DNA of 64,000 bases from Paramecium sonneborni. Lineage: Eukaryota > Ciliophora > Oligohymenophorea > Peniculida > Parameciidae. Of the stretch, positions 37,662 through 57,138 are shown in pieces (the first letter of the stretch is position 1; every line of letters begins with the position of its first letter). The translations under genes were made by a program, and so were the position numbers. The notes under the pieces were generated by a model. That model did no database searches. It was not told the DNA's origin and saw nothing but the letters and a program-made list of their open reading frames with translations. The stretch lies in NCBI GenBank assembly GCA_905182985.1, contig CAJJDN010000006.1, positions 707,169 to 771,168 on the forward strand. Reading direction: 5' to 3'.

Positions 37662-40042
37662 TCAATTTTACCAATTTTCATTTTTGAAAATGAAGATCCT
37701 ATAATAAACAAGAGAAATACTATGATTAGATTTTATTATTTATTATTTTGAGTTTTAAGGTGTATGTCCCATTTCTGAATGTTGATCTTCATCACTAATT
37801 CCACTAATATTTTATAAATTTTATCCAATCATTTATGTTGAATTTTGATATACTACTTCTGATACATTTGTTCTTTATCTTGGCATATCATTTTAATTAT
37901 TTTCATTCAACGCAAATAATTGAATTTACTAATCTTCTTAAAATTAATTTAAGGAATGATTTAATTTATTTAAATATCCTAAAGTATTATTTTTAATATA
38001 ATTTTTTCTTTCCTTAAAAACTCTGCAATTATATTTCTCAACAAAATTATCTTTTTTCAAAATCATCTCTAAATCTGGTTTATATTGGATTAATGGGCAA
38101 TCAACTTCCAAATGAAAAGAGCGATTACAAAAATTACATTTATGATCAAATAAAATTAAATTATTAGTAAATATAATTTTGTCTTTGATATGATGGAAAA
38201 TTTCATGATCCTTCTAATTACTTTTGATAATCTCTAAAAATTTTTTTCTATTTATTTTATATAATTATGTTGGACTATTACATATAGCTGTCTCTTTTGG
38301 AGAAAAACCAGTGAAAAAAGAGTAAATCCCAAGATATTAATTTTTTTATAATAATTTAAGTGTTGTTTGAGTTTAAAATTCTGTTTGCCTGACTTCACCT
38401 TTGTGAATAAAATATCTAAAATTATAAGTAACTATTACAAATTATCTTCTTGAAGATCTCCTTATTTATAAACAACATCTCCAGCCAAAAGTGAAATTAA
38501 TTAAAGATTCTTAGCTACTTATATCTAGGTAGATTTAGAAAAATGATTAATAATTAATTTAATTTACTTTATAACTCTAGCCTAAATATCAGCATTTAAA
38601 TCTTATTATAAATTAAAAGGAAGTGAATTCAAGATATTGTTTACATCATCCATATTCTCCTTCTTCTCTTAATATATTTAAGAATTTAAATAATTTCTAA
38701 TTCTGCCTTATATTTATTCATCTACATTATTTTTCATCATAAATTAAGTAATTTAAATAAGATTTTTTCTATTTTATTATTAATTATAAATATACTTATA
38801 AGTTAATTGAGTATCATATATATTTTTTAATATAATTCCTATTGAGCTCATTGTATAAGCAAAAGCACAACTAGACAAAAACATCACCATTGATGCTACA
38901 ATCTTTTCAATCTCATTTATAGCAACTACATCACCATAACCTACTGTTGTCATCGTCATTGTTGCCCAATAAAAAGCTGCATTATATTTACTCCAAATTG
39001 ATTTATCTTCTAAATGATTGTCTATTAACCATGTATTGCCTAAACTTTCACTTTTGAATCCTACATAATGCCAAATACATGCTATAATGTGAGCAAAATA
39101 GTATATTTAAATTATCAAAGATATTAAATCTATTGTAAAATTCTGGCTACCTCGACAATAAATTTATTGAAAATATTCTGTTATATATCTTTAGATTTTT
39201 TTATATATCAAATACACTTAAACTATAATTAAAAACTCTTGCATGTAATACTAATACAAATGATAAAATTCGTATTATTGTAATAACCAAATACCTAAAT
39301 TAAAAAAATCAAATATTGCATCAGATTTTAAATAATTTTTAATGAACTTTTTTCTTTAATAAACTATAACTGCTTCTTTTATTATAGCTCTGTTAAACAT
39401 TACTAAAAAATCCAAGATCAAATAAAACAATATAATAGACTAAATTAATCTCAAAATGTTATTATTGAAATCTTGGAAAGAACACAAAAAAGGACTAACC
39501 CATAACATAATTAAATGAAAGATAAGTCCAAATATATCCCAAAACATTATAAAATGAGTTGATGGTAGAAATATCCATTTATTTTTTTTACTATCATCAG
39601 CTATAAAATATTGCTTTATTTACAACTATTTTTAGCAAATTATTACGCAGGTTTTTCATCTAAAGCTTATGTTATTTTTAATTTTTAATCCTATTTGATG
39701 AAATAAAGATTTGTAAATAGATTGTTCACAAATCTATGTATAAAGTATTGTTTCCTAAAATTTATCACAAATTGTGAAGTTGTTTATTTTTCAGTCATTC
39801 TTAATGATCTATTTGTTAAGAATATAGCATGCTTTAAATAATCAGACTTATTCTTAATTATAATTTACTTTACGGCTTTAACCTATTACTGTTTGCATTT
39901 TGTCCCTAATCATATTTTAATCAGACACATCATTTTCATCATCAAATAATGATTATGATGAAGGAGACTCTGGTTTAGATGTAATTTACTATGTTACATT
40001 ACAAGGACCCATTCTAGTAGTATTCGATGTATTGCCTTCCAT
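37662..40042 (-). CDS. voltage/cyclic-nucleotide-type K+ channel (CNBD)
   Basis: Spliced 2313 nt, 770 aa; introns 39847-39868, 39601-39623 and 38416-38438. Hydrophobic S1-S6 helices lie at about residues 120-410. The pore has selectivity filter TVGYGD near residue 350 preceded by AAFYWATMTM, and S5 is FAHIIACIWHYVG. After a C-linker comes a cyclic-nucleotide-binding fold (LAGDVVYKQGD, then YFIHKGEVRQ across an intron, LGIYSFFTGF). Behind it sits a Cys/His cluster, HKCNFCNRSFHLEVDCPL, then an Asn/Gln tail. Architecture is KCNH/CNG-like, K+ selective; such channels control ciliary beating and excitability. The S4 region is poor in arginine, so voltage sensing is uncertain. Confidence 0.93.
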
Positions 40043-40192
40043 AACTAATTTGAAAAATTAATTCTTGAGAAGCAAAATTATTAATTCTAAAGAATCCGTG
40101 TTGACTTTGAAATATGATACATAAAAAATAAACATATAATTCTATGAACTTAAATAATAAACCATTATTTAGTTATGAAATATATACAATTT

Positions 40193-43032
40193 TCAAATTC
40201 CTTAGAATTATCTTCTATATTAACTAAATTTTAATAATTTATGTAACACTTAAGTTGCCAATATGGCAATCATAACTGTTATTATTAATAAATCATAGTT
40301 AAAGTCCTCCTGTAACATATCATATGACTATCATATATAATTAGAAATACTTTATCCACTTATATTATTGTGAAATATATATCAGGTCCATATAATAAAA
40401 GTAAGGTAGAGGACTCTAATTTTGTAACTTCTAGAGAAAACCTTTAAAAATCATACTAATTTTTAAAAACATATAAAATTACCTATTCAGAACCAGTAAG
40501 TATATTAAAGAAATTTATAGGAATTTCATACTAATAAGGAGATAAATCAGTAGACTATAATGATTATTCAATAATTGGTGATATTCTTCTTCTTGCTGAA
40601 ACTATGTTTCTATCTAATGAATGTAATTGGCCAAAAGTAGTTATAATTAATAAATTTTTTTTAGTTAAAGATTTTTTGCTTTTTGAAATTCCTAAATGTT
40701 TTATTCCCAAAGGATATCCATAAATTTACTATAAAAAAACTATTTCGCTTTCTGCCTAATAATAATTTGTAATTATGGGATTAAGAGAGAAATAATAATC
40801 CTCTAACATATTTATAAAAGAAAATTCAATTCTAGAATGATAAATCTCTGTAGTCCATATCTCAAACATCATTTAAGCTTAATTATAATAAGTAACAAAA
40901 ACTTAATGCTCATCAAAAACTAAATTTATTGGTTATTCAAGATCTGCTTCATTTTAAACACTTTAAAATATTACTTTTCCTGTTTTTGCATTTAAAATAT
41001 ACAATTTAAGAGAATCTTCATCTGAAGTAAGAATAGCAAAATTTGAATGGTCAATCAATTTATAAATCACTTTTCTGTCATCCCAAATAGCAATTTTACC
41101 ATTCTCTTAACCAAATTCATAAGATGATCTTATCATTTATATTTTCTCTTTTATATATATACTCCATATATTCACTAGATTTTTATCAATTAGTTTATAT
41201 CCTTTCAAAATCCCATTATCATTTCTATAAAGTATTATTTCTTTATTTCTAAATTAATCGTTTTTAGGATATGTAAATACATTTTCATCCTCATCAATTA
41301 AAACTATTAGATTATTATATTAACTAGATCCTATTTTATATGGAAAAGTCCATAAAATCTTTTTAGAAATTTTCTAAGCCATTTATTAGATCATGCCATG
41401 AGATAAATCTAATAAGAAGATTAAAAGTTTCTTTTTTTGATCTGAATAATATAATAGAATATGAACTTAAGAGGCTTCCTAATTATTATAATTCTAAACA
41501 AATTTCGGACTAAAGGATCATAAATATAATTATATACTCTATTTTATGGATTGCCACTAATTTAAATGATTAATCCAAATTATTTATTTGTGCTTTTTAT
41601 AGTAATTAAAGTTCTATGGAGTCATAACATAATAATGTTTTGTAAGTTGTCAAAAAACAAACTTTTTGTTTGAGACCATAACTTTATTACATTATGTTTT
41701 TTTCAATTTAATATCTTTCCATCTTTTTGATATAATTATCTTCTAAATTAAAATAATCTCTTATATCATCAATAATCTAAATCATAATTTATTTAAAATC
41801 TTTTATTTCATTCAAAATTCTAAGCATTGCATTTTGAAGTAAAAAAAAAGGATTTTAATTATTTTTTTTTAAAGATTCATAGTATGAATTTTTTATAGTT
41901 TATTTTTCATTCACATATTATTAATAGAATACATTTTCTATACTAATTAATGATTGTTCAGTTGACCATAATATTGATTTATTTTCTAGTAAAATAGTTT
42001 ATAAATCTTAATATTAAATCAAAAACTATCGTTTAGATAAATCAATTAAAAATACACTAATAATAATTGAATTGTTAGATATTTAAATTATTTAAATAGT
42101 TAATTATTATGTTTCTCTATCTAAGCTTTCTATTATAAGCTAGTTTTATTCTTGTTTTACGAAAAAGTAGTACTTTTAAGTCTCTAAATTTTCTACAACA
42201 TATGAGCTAGAGTGAAATTCATATTCTACCTATCCTTTCAAATCTACAATTTATTTGTTCTTTTTTGAAGTTCTTATAACTAAAGTTTAAGAGAAACCCA
42301 AAAATTGAGAAGTTTTTCTAATTAATTCAATATTTATTTCTCTTGCATTTTTGTCTTTTAAATTATAAGCAAATTAATTATCATAATATATAAGTGTTTT
42401 TCCAAATTCAATAACTTTACCACCCTTCAAACTTTTAAGACAATAATCCTCTTAAATTTCATTCAAAATAGAATATACACAGATTCGGTTTGTTTTCTAG
42501 ACAATAATTGTTGGTATTTCATAAATATATCCTGCATAAATAATTTAGCTTTCTAGTCTATATTAATCTGGAAATTTTATTTTACATTTTTTAAAATCTT
42601 TCATTGATAGTTGAAAAAATAATTTTGCCAGTTATAATAATAAATTCTCCATTTAATCCTATAAGGCAATAGTCAATCTTATCATTCAATTCTGTTTACG
42701 CTAATATCGAAAAGCCATTATTAAATAATTGAATAACTTTTTATATTGAATCATATTTGACATAATTAAAGAAATCACACATAGTATATGTATTCCTTGA
42801 TTATACTTAACCTATCAATTTTATTTTTAATTCATTAATTACCTGTTGCTTTTAAGATTTTTCCATTTTGGTTAAAAGTGTTATGATAAAATATAATCTC
42901 TTCAGATACATAGATAGAGGAAAGTTATCCAAATAATCTCATTTACCAATTATACAAATCTTATTGCTATTAACATTAGGTTTATGTAATTGAAATAAAG
43001 TGAGTAATTACATACAGTAAAATAGAGATCAT
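40193..43032 (-). CDS. EMC1: ER membrane protein complex subunit 1
   Basis: Spliced 2703 nt, 900 aa; introns 42812-42842, 42557-42584, 41510-41537, 40456-40482 and 40328-40350. It starts with a signal peptide (MISILLYVITHFISIT), followed by DLYNWQMRLFGQL, which parallels the EMC1 N-terminus (DW..). The bulk is a divergent lumenal propeller. The C-terminal DUF1620-like part is diagnostic: LGIKHLGISKSKKSLT, LLIITTFGQLHSLDR, SARRRISP, LESSTLLLLYGPDIYFT, YDMLQEDFNYDLL, then one transmembrane helix (IITVMIAILATQVLH) and a short cytosolic tail. EMC1 anchors the EMC insertase for tail-anchored and multipass proteins. The 28-nt intron at 42557 removes an apparent frameshift. Confidence 0.9.
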
Positions 43033-43085
43033 TATTATGGATAATTATATTATTATAATTTTATTACTTTTTATACAAGACTTAT

Positions 43086-44415
43086 TCATGATAGTTATTA
43101 TTGATTATCTATCTTATCATTTGATATAATTTAAAAAGCTTATTCAATTTATTATTCTGTAGGCTCAAATTTTTTCTTTTTGCACTATAATCTATTTTCT
43201 TTTTAATATTTTTCTAATTAAGACAATTATGCATTTTTTTTAGTTTTTAAGTCTTTTTCATCTTATTTTTATTTTTTTAATTAATTAAGAACTTATTTTA
43301 ATCTTTATGTTTCTTTTTAATCATGAATAATTTTTGAATCTTTTTTTTCCATTAATTTTTTTCTTTGATCTAAAAGTTTTATTTTTTGAAGATCTGGAGG
43401 AGGTAAAATTTTTTTAGATTCTTATTTGGAAATACTTCTATGTCTTGATAAAGATTTATTTAAAATATCTTTTTAGATTTAAACAATTTTTTCAATTCTA
43501 CTTTTTCTTGATTTACCTTCTTCAATCTTAATGATTAAATATGTATATATACTTTAGATATATCTGCTCTCCAAGCAACTTTTTATAAGCTATATTCTCT
43601 TGGTTATGGTTTAAGTTATTTGGCACTATATTAATTTTGTAATTATTTTTATTTTGCTTAATATTCTTTGAGTTTTTATTTTCTAGCTGTTTCAGGATTT
43701 ATAATGGCAGAACTTGAAGGTCTTAATTTTTTATTTGATTAATGAGTAGTTTAATGTGATTATCTATGTTCATAATGATGATATTAACATTTCTATTTAG
43801 TTTATAAGGAAGAATTCAAAATTTATTATTTTGCAATTATTTTTTTAGATTCTGAACTAGCAATAGAAGATTATTCTAAACTATAGTATAAGTATAATAC
43901 TTATTGATTTATTAGATCTATTATTTGATGGATTTTTTTAATAAAATCTTTTAACTTTAGGAGTGGGAGTAGGAGTTTTCTTAAATCTTGTTGAACTTTT
44001 TCTACTACATCCACAACAAGAACATGAACAACAACTCATCAATTCATATTTTTGATTAGAAATTCTAGATTTTTGATCACGATGAGTTGAATTAGACTTT
44101 ATAGATCTTGATGACTTATTTGTATGAGATCTAGGTTATGTTGTAAATATAGTTCTTGAAGGCCTTTGTACTTCATAATATTGTATAGGTTATACAGATT
44201 AGAGCATTTTTCTCTAATTCAAAATTTCACTAACTGATACTCATAATAATACTACATGGTATAATGTCATCAAGCATTGGTAAAAGTTCTATATCAGGAT
44301 TAATGTGTTTAACTAGCATTTTATTTGAAAGCTTATGTTAGTTTTATTATTCCAAATTTATCTTTGTTTTAGGACTCAATCGACCTACTAACTGAACTGT
44401 CTAATTGTTATACAT
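43086..44415 (-). CDS. basic, Cys-cluster and coiled-coil protein
   Basis: Spliced 1257 nt, 418 aa; introns 44234-44255, 43876-43900 and 43527-43552. The first intron joins MYNNQTVQLVGRLSPKTK...DIIP to FSEILNQRK. A Ser/Arg-rich region (RSHTNKSSRSIKSNSTH) leads to a dense cysteine cluster, SCCSCSCCGCS (about residues 120-130), then KKTPTPTPKVKR. The remainder is Lys/Gln-rich helix (ETARKQKLKEYQAKQKQ, KEYLNKQL-type). The cysteine run could be multiply palmitoylated or bind metal; both are inference. No family recognised. Only 53 bp separate it from the EMC1 start. Confidence 0.72.
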
Positions 44416-44574
44416 ATTATTAAATTTATTTAAATAAATATTTTATCGAATTATTATCTGCCAATTATCAAATATGTTCTATTGAATTGATATTCTATTC
44501 TAAAAGCATTATAAACAAGAAAAAGAATATTTATTTAGAACAAAGAATAATATTTATTAAATACAACAATAATT

Positions 44575-46123
44575 TCATTTTAGTTCTTAAAAGTCATCCT
44601 CATAAGTTGATTCTAAATCTGATTGCTATTATTATTATTAAATTTAAGTGATATCCATTGTTCTCATTTTTCTGTGAATATAACTCTTCAATTTATCATA
44701 CAGTGTAATAGCCAATAAGTACATAGAGTGTAAAGATGGTTCTTATTTACTCAATTATTGATATGGCATAGAATATAATTTATTCTAATAGAACCAATAC
44801 ACTAACAATATTTAAATTATTACATCTACTAGATTTATATTTAGCTTAACTATCAGTTTATCCATGTTTTTTATTAACCCAAGACAATTAATGTGGAATT
44901 TTACTTAAAATTTCAGTTAATTCAACCATTTCTGCATTTTAAACCTTTTCTTACCAAATTTTCCTTTTTTCAGCAGATGTCCAACAACTTTTCCAATAAT
45001 TCAATTCATATTCAGAATAATCCTTCTCCAAAGCCAAAAGAATTTATCTTACTGTATTTATATCACATTTTTAGAATAATTCAATTACCATAGAATCTTA
45101 ACTTATTTATTCAATTCCATAACTATTATCAAGTGCAATCGGATCTAATTTACATTCTTCTAAACTAAAATATCCTTCATTTACTAAATTCTTCATTTAT
45201 ACACATTTATTTTATTATTAACCTATCAATTCTATCATCTCTGCACCCTTTATTACTCCCCAATCTTCTTCATTATTCTCTTAATAAATACACATTTTTT
45301 CTTCTTAAAAAACCTAATAAATTATTTAGTTAAATACATAGAGATTATTAGAAATCTTCTCAATAGCTTAATTATAGAATAATTATTTATTAGTTACTGT
45401 TGATGCCTTTGTATACAAATTTATTTCTTCCTCTAATCCTGCTATTATTTAAAGTGTCTTAACCTATTCTTTTTATTTTTTCTTAGCCACTTTTCCAACT
45501 GATTATTATAGTTTTTTTAATTCTGTTTCTTTCTTTGCTAATTCTTTTCTCCAATCATTATTTGATAATATTTCTTAGATCTTTATTCTTTGATCAATCT
45601 CTTAAATTAAAAATTCAGATTCATAAAATATAGTATCTATCATAAATAGAATCAGTTTTTATTTATCCAAAGAGACCCAATTTTTAAATTGTTCTTACTA
45701 TAAATGTTCTTTAATTTATTAGTATTCTAATTCTATTTCGTCTTTAATATAAGCTCTAATTCTATAGATCCTTGTAATTAATGTAAATATTGTAGGCCAA
45801 ATATTCATCAAGATTGATCTGCGAATATATTAACTAAAATAGTCTATTTATATACTTTTTGATTTATCCAATTACATTTAAGAAAGCTGAATTAGTTTAT
45901 GTTGAAGCCTATACTAAATATGCTAGACAAAATTTATCCATCAATCCTATTACTAATTGATAAGCTAAAGATGTATTCTCATTAGATTCCTATATATCTC
46001 ATTTTATTAATAATTTACAAAACTTTAGTGCAATTGTTCTACTGTATAACGAGTTCGTAAATTCAATTGATAAGCAAATGTACGGCAAAATTCATAAATT
46101 TACAAAGTATTCTTTAGAGACAT
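44575..46123 (-). CDS. DDT-domain (chromatin-remodelling type) protein
   Basis: Spliced 1476 nt, 491 aa; introns 45990-46018, 45834-45855 and 44785-44806. The N-terminus fits the DDT pattern: LQIYEFCRTFAYQLNLRT, YTVEQLHQSF, then NTSLAYQLVIGLMDKFC. The C-terminal half has WHIM-like pieces: DPIALDNSYG and LEKDYSEYELNYWKSCWTS. The last exon supplies KLYSMPYQQL and LLAITLYDKLKSYIHRK. DDT/WHIM proteins (ACF1/BAZ group) partner ISWI ATPases in nucleosome spacing; that role is inferred. No bromodomain or PHD finger is present, so it is a short form. Start MSLKNT at 46123 is the first ATG of the open frame. Confidence 0.65.
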
Positions 46124-46455
46124 ACTTTAATTAATAATTATTACATATTTTGCAATTAAAATGCGGGGAATAAAAAATGAATTTTTGATATAAAAAGTAT
46201 AATTAACTTTTTTAAAATTCTTCTAAGTTTATCCTTTTTAATATCTGTTATTTAAATGATCTGATTTCTTTTTTTGAATCTTAAAAAAAATAAAAAAATA
46301 AGGAGAAATTATATTCAATGTTTAAATTGTCAATAAATATATGTACATAATGGATTAGTAATATATATTTATAATACAATTTGATTAATTAAAATTACAT
46401 CCAATATTTTTATATTTATAATAATTATTTATTTATTGTATAAATTTAATTTAAT
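46124..46455. promoter_or_regulatory. divergent intergenic region
   Basis: 332 bp between the DDT gene start (minus) and the Rab gene start (plus). It must contain two promoters; it is nearly pure A/T with no box I can define. Confidence 0.4.
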
Positions 46456-47114
46456 ATGATAGATAGCTTCAATTATTTGCTTAAAGTAATTGTCATAGGC
46501 GATTCGGGAGTAGGTAAGACCAATCTATTGTTAAGATTTGTTAATCATACATTTTAGGATGATTTAAAATCTACAATTGGAGTTTAGTTTTTCACTAAAG
46601 TAGTTTCTATGAAAAATGAACATATCAAACTATAGTTATGGGATACTGCAGGATAAGAGAGATATAGATCAATTAGCACTACTTATTATAAAGGCTCTCA
46701 TGGAGTGATTATTTGCTTTGATCTTACTCATTAAGACTCACTCGATAATGTAGTTAAGTGGTATGAAGAAGTAAAATAATAAGCTGATTTAAATGTCAAA
46801 ATAATTCTAATCGGAAATAAATTGGATTTAAGTCAGCAAAGAGTTGTTGGGAGTGATACTGCTTAATAAGTAGCAAAATAAATTGGTGCTGGATATATTG
46901 AAACTTCTGCATTAACTTCTTAAAATGTAGAAAAAGCATTTGAACTATTAATTTAAGGTTTTTGTTTAATAATCCTAATGTAGAAATCTATATGTAGCTA
47001 AAACAACTCAAATAAGACTAACAGAGTCATAAAATTACAACTGATAATTCTATTGTTTTAACTAACAAAAAAGAAACAAGCTCTTCTCAAAAAAGAAATA
47101 CTCAATGTTGTTGA
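46456..47114 (+). CDS. Rab-family small GTPase
   Basis: Spliced 633 nt, 210 aa; intron 46958-46983. All G boxes are present: GDSGVGKT (G1), TIGVQFFTK (switch I Thr), WDTAGQE (G3), GNKLDL (G4) and ETSA (G5). RabF-type features include [16 protein letters not shown]. The C-terminus ends QCC, a double-Cys geranylgeranylation site, so it is membrane-targeted. The sequence looks nearest to Rab1/8/10 or a ciliate-specific Rab; the sub-type is not decidable by eye. Expected role: vesicle targeting. Confidence 0.95.
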
Positions 47115-47179
47115 ATTGATTATATATAATTTTGTTTTATATATATTATCAGTAATAAATTTGATAATTAATCAAATTA

Positions 47180-48031
47180 ATGAGATAAAATAAGTTAAAT
47201 AAATAATCACCTTCATTGAATGTCAAACAGAAATAATATATTGAACAGATATCGTATAACTGTACTTTAGATAAGATTAAATTTATATAGATTGGAATAA
47301 ATGAAGCTTTAAGAAACAATAATTTAAATTAGATGTAATAACATTTGAATTAGTATTAATCTGATTTGTAATAAATTCTTGAATTTTTAACATAAAATGA
47401 ATATAATAAATTGCTCAAAGAATTAGAATAAATGAAGGAATCCAAAAAATAATTAGTTGTTAAACTTGAAGCATTAGAATTATAAAATTTACTTAGAGAT
47501 AAAGATCCAGAATATTTGGCAACCTAAGTATAAGCATTGACTGAATAGAATAAGAAATTAGTAGAAAAAGTTTAAAAATTTAAGTTAATTGCTGAGTAGG
47601 CTTAAGAATAAGCATTAGAATCTTTAGAAATTTCTAATTTAAATTAGGCTTTATTTTAATAGATAAAATATGATTCAGAACAACCTAAATAATCTCATCA
47701 TGGTTTTTCAAATAGTAATGAAAATTTAGAAGTGTTATAATCATAATTAGATGAAAAATCTTAAGAAGTAGAAATGCTTAAAATACAATTAGAAGAGTTA
47801 GCATAATTATAATAAAAATAATATAATGAATATTAAGAAGAATTAGAACATTAAAAAATGTTCATTAATTAGCTTTCTAATAAATTATAATTATATGAAT
47901 CATAAGCTGATTAATAAAGGAATAGATATGAAGAAAAAATAATGGAATTAGAAAATAAAATTTAGTAATATGAAAGTTATGATTAAAATTAAACGTAAGA
48001 ATTGCTATAATCATTAATTGATTAAAAGTGA
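47180..48031 (+). CDS. Gln-rich coiled-coil protein
   Basis: Uninterrupted 284-codon frame (283 aa), no introns. After MRQNKLNKQSPSLNVKQKQ almost the whole protein is coiled coil with extreme Gln/Glu/Leu content (EVEMLKIQLEELAQLQQKQ). Most glutamines are TAA or TAG, so under the standard code there would be no gene here at all. No known domain. It lies 65 bp after the Rab gene. Confidence 0.75.
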
Positions 48032-48103
48032 TATACTATTTATGTATAAAAAAAATTACTTTAGCTAATATTTAAAGTATTATTTTATTAAAATTCAAAA
48101 TAA

Positions 48104-48769
48104 ATGGGAGGAAGAAGAAAATCGAATAGGATGCCAAAAAAAGAAAAAGTGCAAACAATAAAAACAATATTTGATTGTGCACTTTGTGGTTATAAGAATT
48201 GTGTTATTGTTAAAATGTAAAAATAAAAAAAAGAAATAGTAAAAAAGTAATTAAGATTGCAGAGTTAAATTGTGATAAATGTTAAGTGTCTTTTACAACT
48301 AAAATTAAAGGATTAGATGAGGCTATAGATGTATTTCACAAATGGTTGGCTGAATTGAAATAAAAGAAACTCACAAAAGATTAACCAGAAAATAGATTTG
48401 ATAATAATTCAAGTGGTGATGAAGGATCTGGAAGAAATGTAGAAGGTAAATATTTTTTTATAAAATTAAAAATTAGAAATTCTAAAAGACTAAGAAAATA
48501 ATGATAATAGATCTTAATTTAGTGCTGATTCATTAGATGAAAAAAATCCATAATAAACAAATAATAACGAAAAAAACACAAAAAGTAAATTAAAGAAACA
48601 AAATTCAGATGAAGGAAATCAGAATGATGATGATGATGATGATGATGACGATGATGATGATGATATTTCAGATTCTAAATTGGATTCTGATAAAATTTCA
48701 GAAATTGATAGTTTATTAAGTGATGATGAGGATGCTGAAGAAATTATTAAGAAATTTAGAAAACGTTGA
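48104..48769 (+). CDS. ELOF1: transcription elongation factor ELOF1/Elf1 with acidic C-terminal extension
   Basis: Spliced 612 nt, 203 aa; introns 48217-48239 and 48446-48476. The first ~85 residues are Elf1: basic MGGRRKSNRMPKKEK, then a four-Cys zinc ribbon (CALCGYKNC...LNCDKCQVSF) and the family ending EAIDVFHKWLAELK. Elf1 binds RNA polymerase II during elongation through nucleosomes. Family proteins are usually ~80-145 aa; here ~110 extra residues form a Ser/Asn/Asp-rich tail with 13 consecutive Asp (48628-48666) and DSKLDSDKISEIDSLLSDDED. Yeast Elf1 also has an acidic tail, so histone contact is a reasonable inference. Confidence 0.9.
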
Positions 48770-49048
48770 TTTCATATTATTATGTTTAAAATGTTTAGCA
48801 CAACCTTTTCAATATTATCTTTATGGTTTTTTTTTGACTAATTTTTTTAGTTCTATATATATAATGGGAAAACTTCATTATAGAATTTATTTCAATATTA
48901 AAAGATAAAGAATTAAATAATTTTCATTTTCAATATTAGAATTAATTGATATTCAACTCGCCTAACCTAATTGACTATTTTATAAAATAATACTTAAAAT
49001 CTGGTAATTTAGAATATTATATAAGTTAATTTATTCAAATTATATCTT
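48770..49048. other. short intergenic region
   Basis: 279 bp of AT-rich sequence before the PI4-kinase start; nothing else seen. Confidence 0.4.
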
Positions 49049-51586
<2,538 letters not shown>

Positions 51587-51926
51587 GAATTTACAGAATT
51601 TATTTATAAATTTATAAATTTTGCAATTGATAAGTTTCAATATTATTTTTAATAGTTCTATAATTTTTTAATGATACTGATCTTCTATTATATATTTTTT
51701 GCTTTTTTTTTAATTTGAATTAATAATTTTTTTTCTATTGTTATAAAATTGCAAGTATCTTAATGATAATCATTAATTATTGAAATGATATATTTTAAGT
51801 TGAATAATAAGTTGGAATTATAAAAAGAAAGAAAGAAATGAAAGCTGAAAGAGTATTAAGAAATAGGAATAACTTGAACAGTGAGTTTACCTAATTGATT
51901 TTAGTTTGATTAATACATATTAATAA
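51587..51926. other. intergenic upstream of AGC kinase
   Basis: 340 bp. A short frame MKAERVLRNRNNL (from 51838) might be an upstream exon, but no standard-size intron joins it in phase, so it is left out. Confidence 0.4.
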
Positions 51927-57075
<5,149 letters not shown>

Positions 57076-57138
57076 AATTAACGCTTTGTAATTTTAATAT
57101 TATAAATAGATTTTTATTATTATTAAACAAATGGCCTT

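Noticed and set aside
37337..37681. Clean 114-codon minus-strand frame starting MKIGKIDQK between the GBP-like and K+ channel genes
   Set aside because: Its start overlaps the channel stop, it shows no domain, and another frame across the same bases looks equally protein-like. With one stop codon, 100-codon chance frames are common here.
39235..39330. Possible 44-nt intron or frameshift in the S4 region of the K+ channel
   Set aside because: The full model with only three introns is divisible by three and open throughout; the alternative is longer than any other intron here.
42614..42619. Single-base frameshift in an A6 run of EMC1
   Set aside because: A 28-nt intron at 42557-42584 restores the frame and makes the full gene divisible by three.
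48628..48666. Simple GAT/GAC repeat as a microsatellite feature
   Set aside because: It encodes the poly-Asp run of the ELOF1 tail in frame, so it is listed there and not as a separate repeat.
48720..48908. 62-aa plus-strand frame at the end of the ELOF1 gene
   Set aside because: It overlaps the acidic tail in another frame; ELOF1 exons sum to whole codons and end at 48769.
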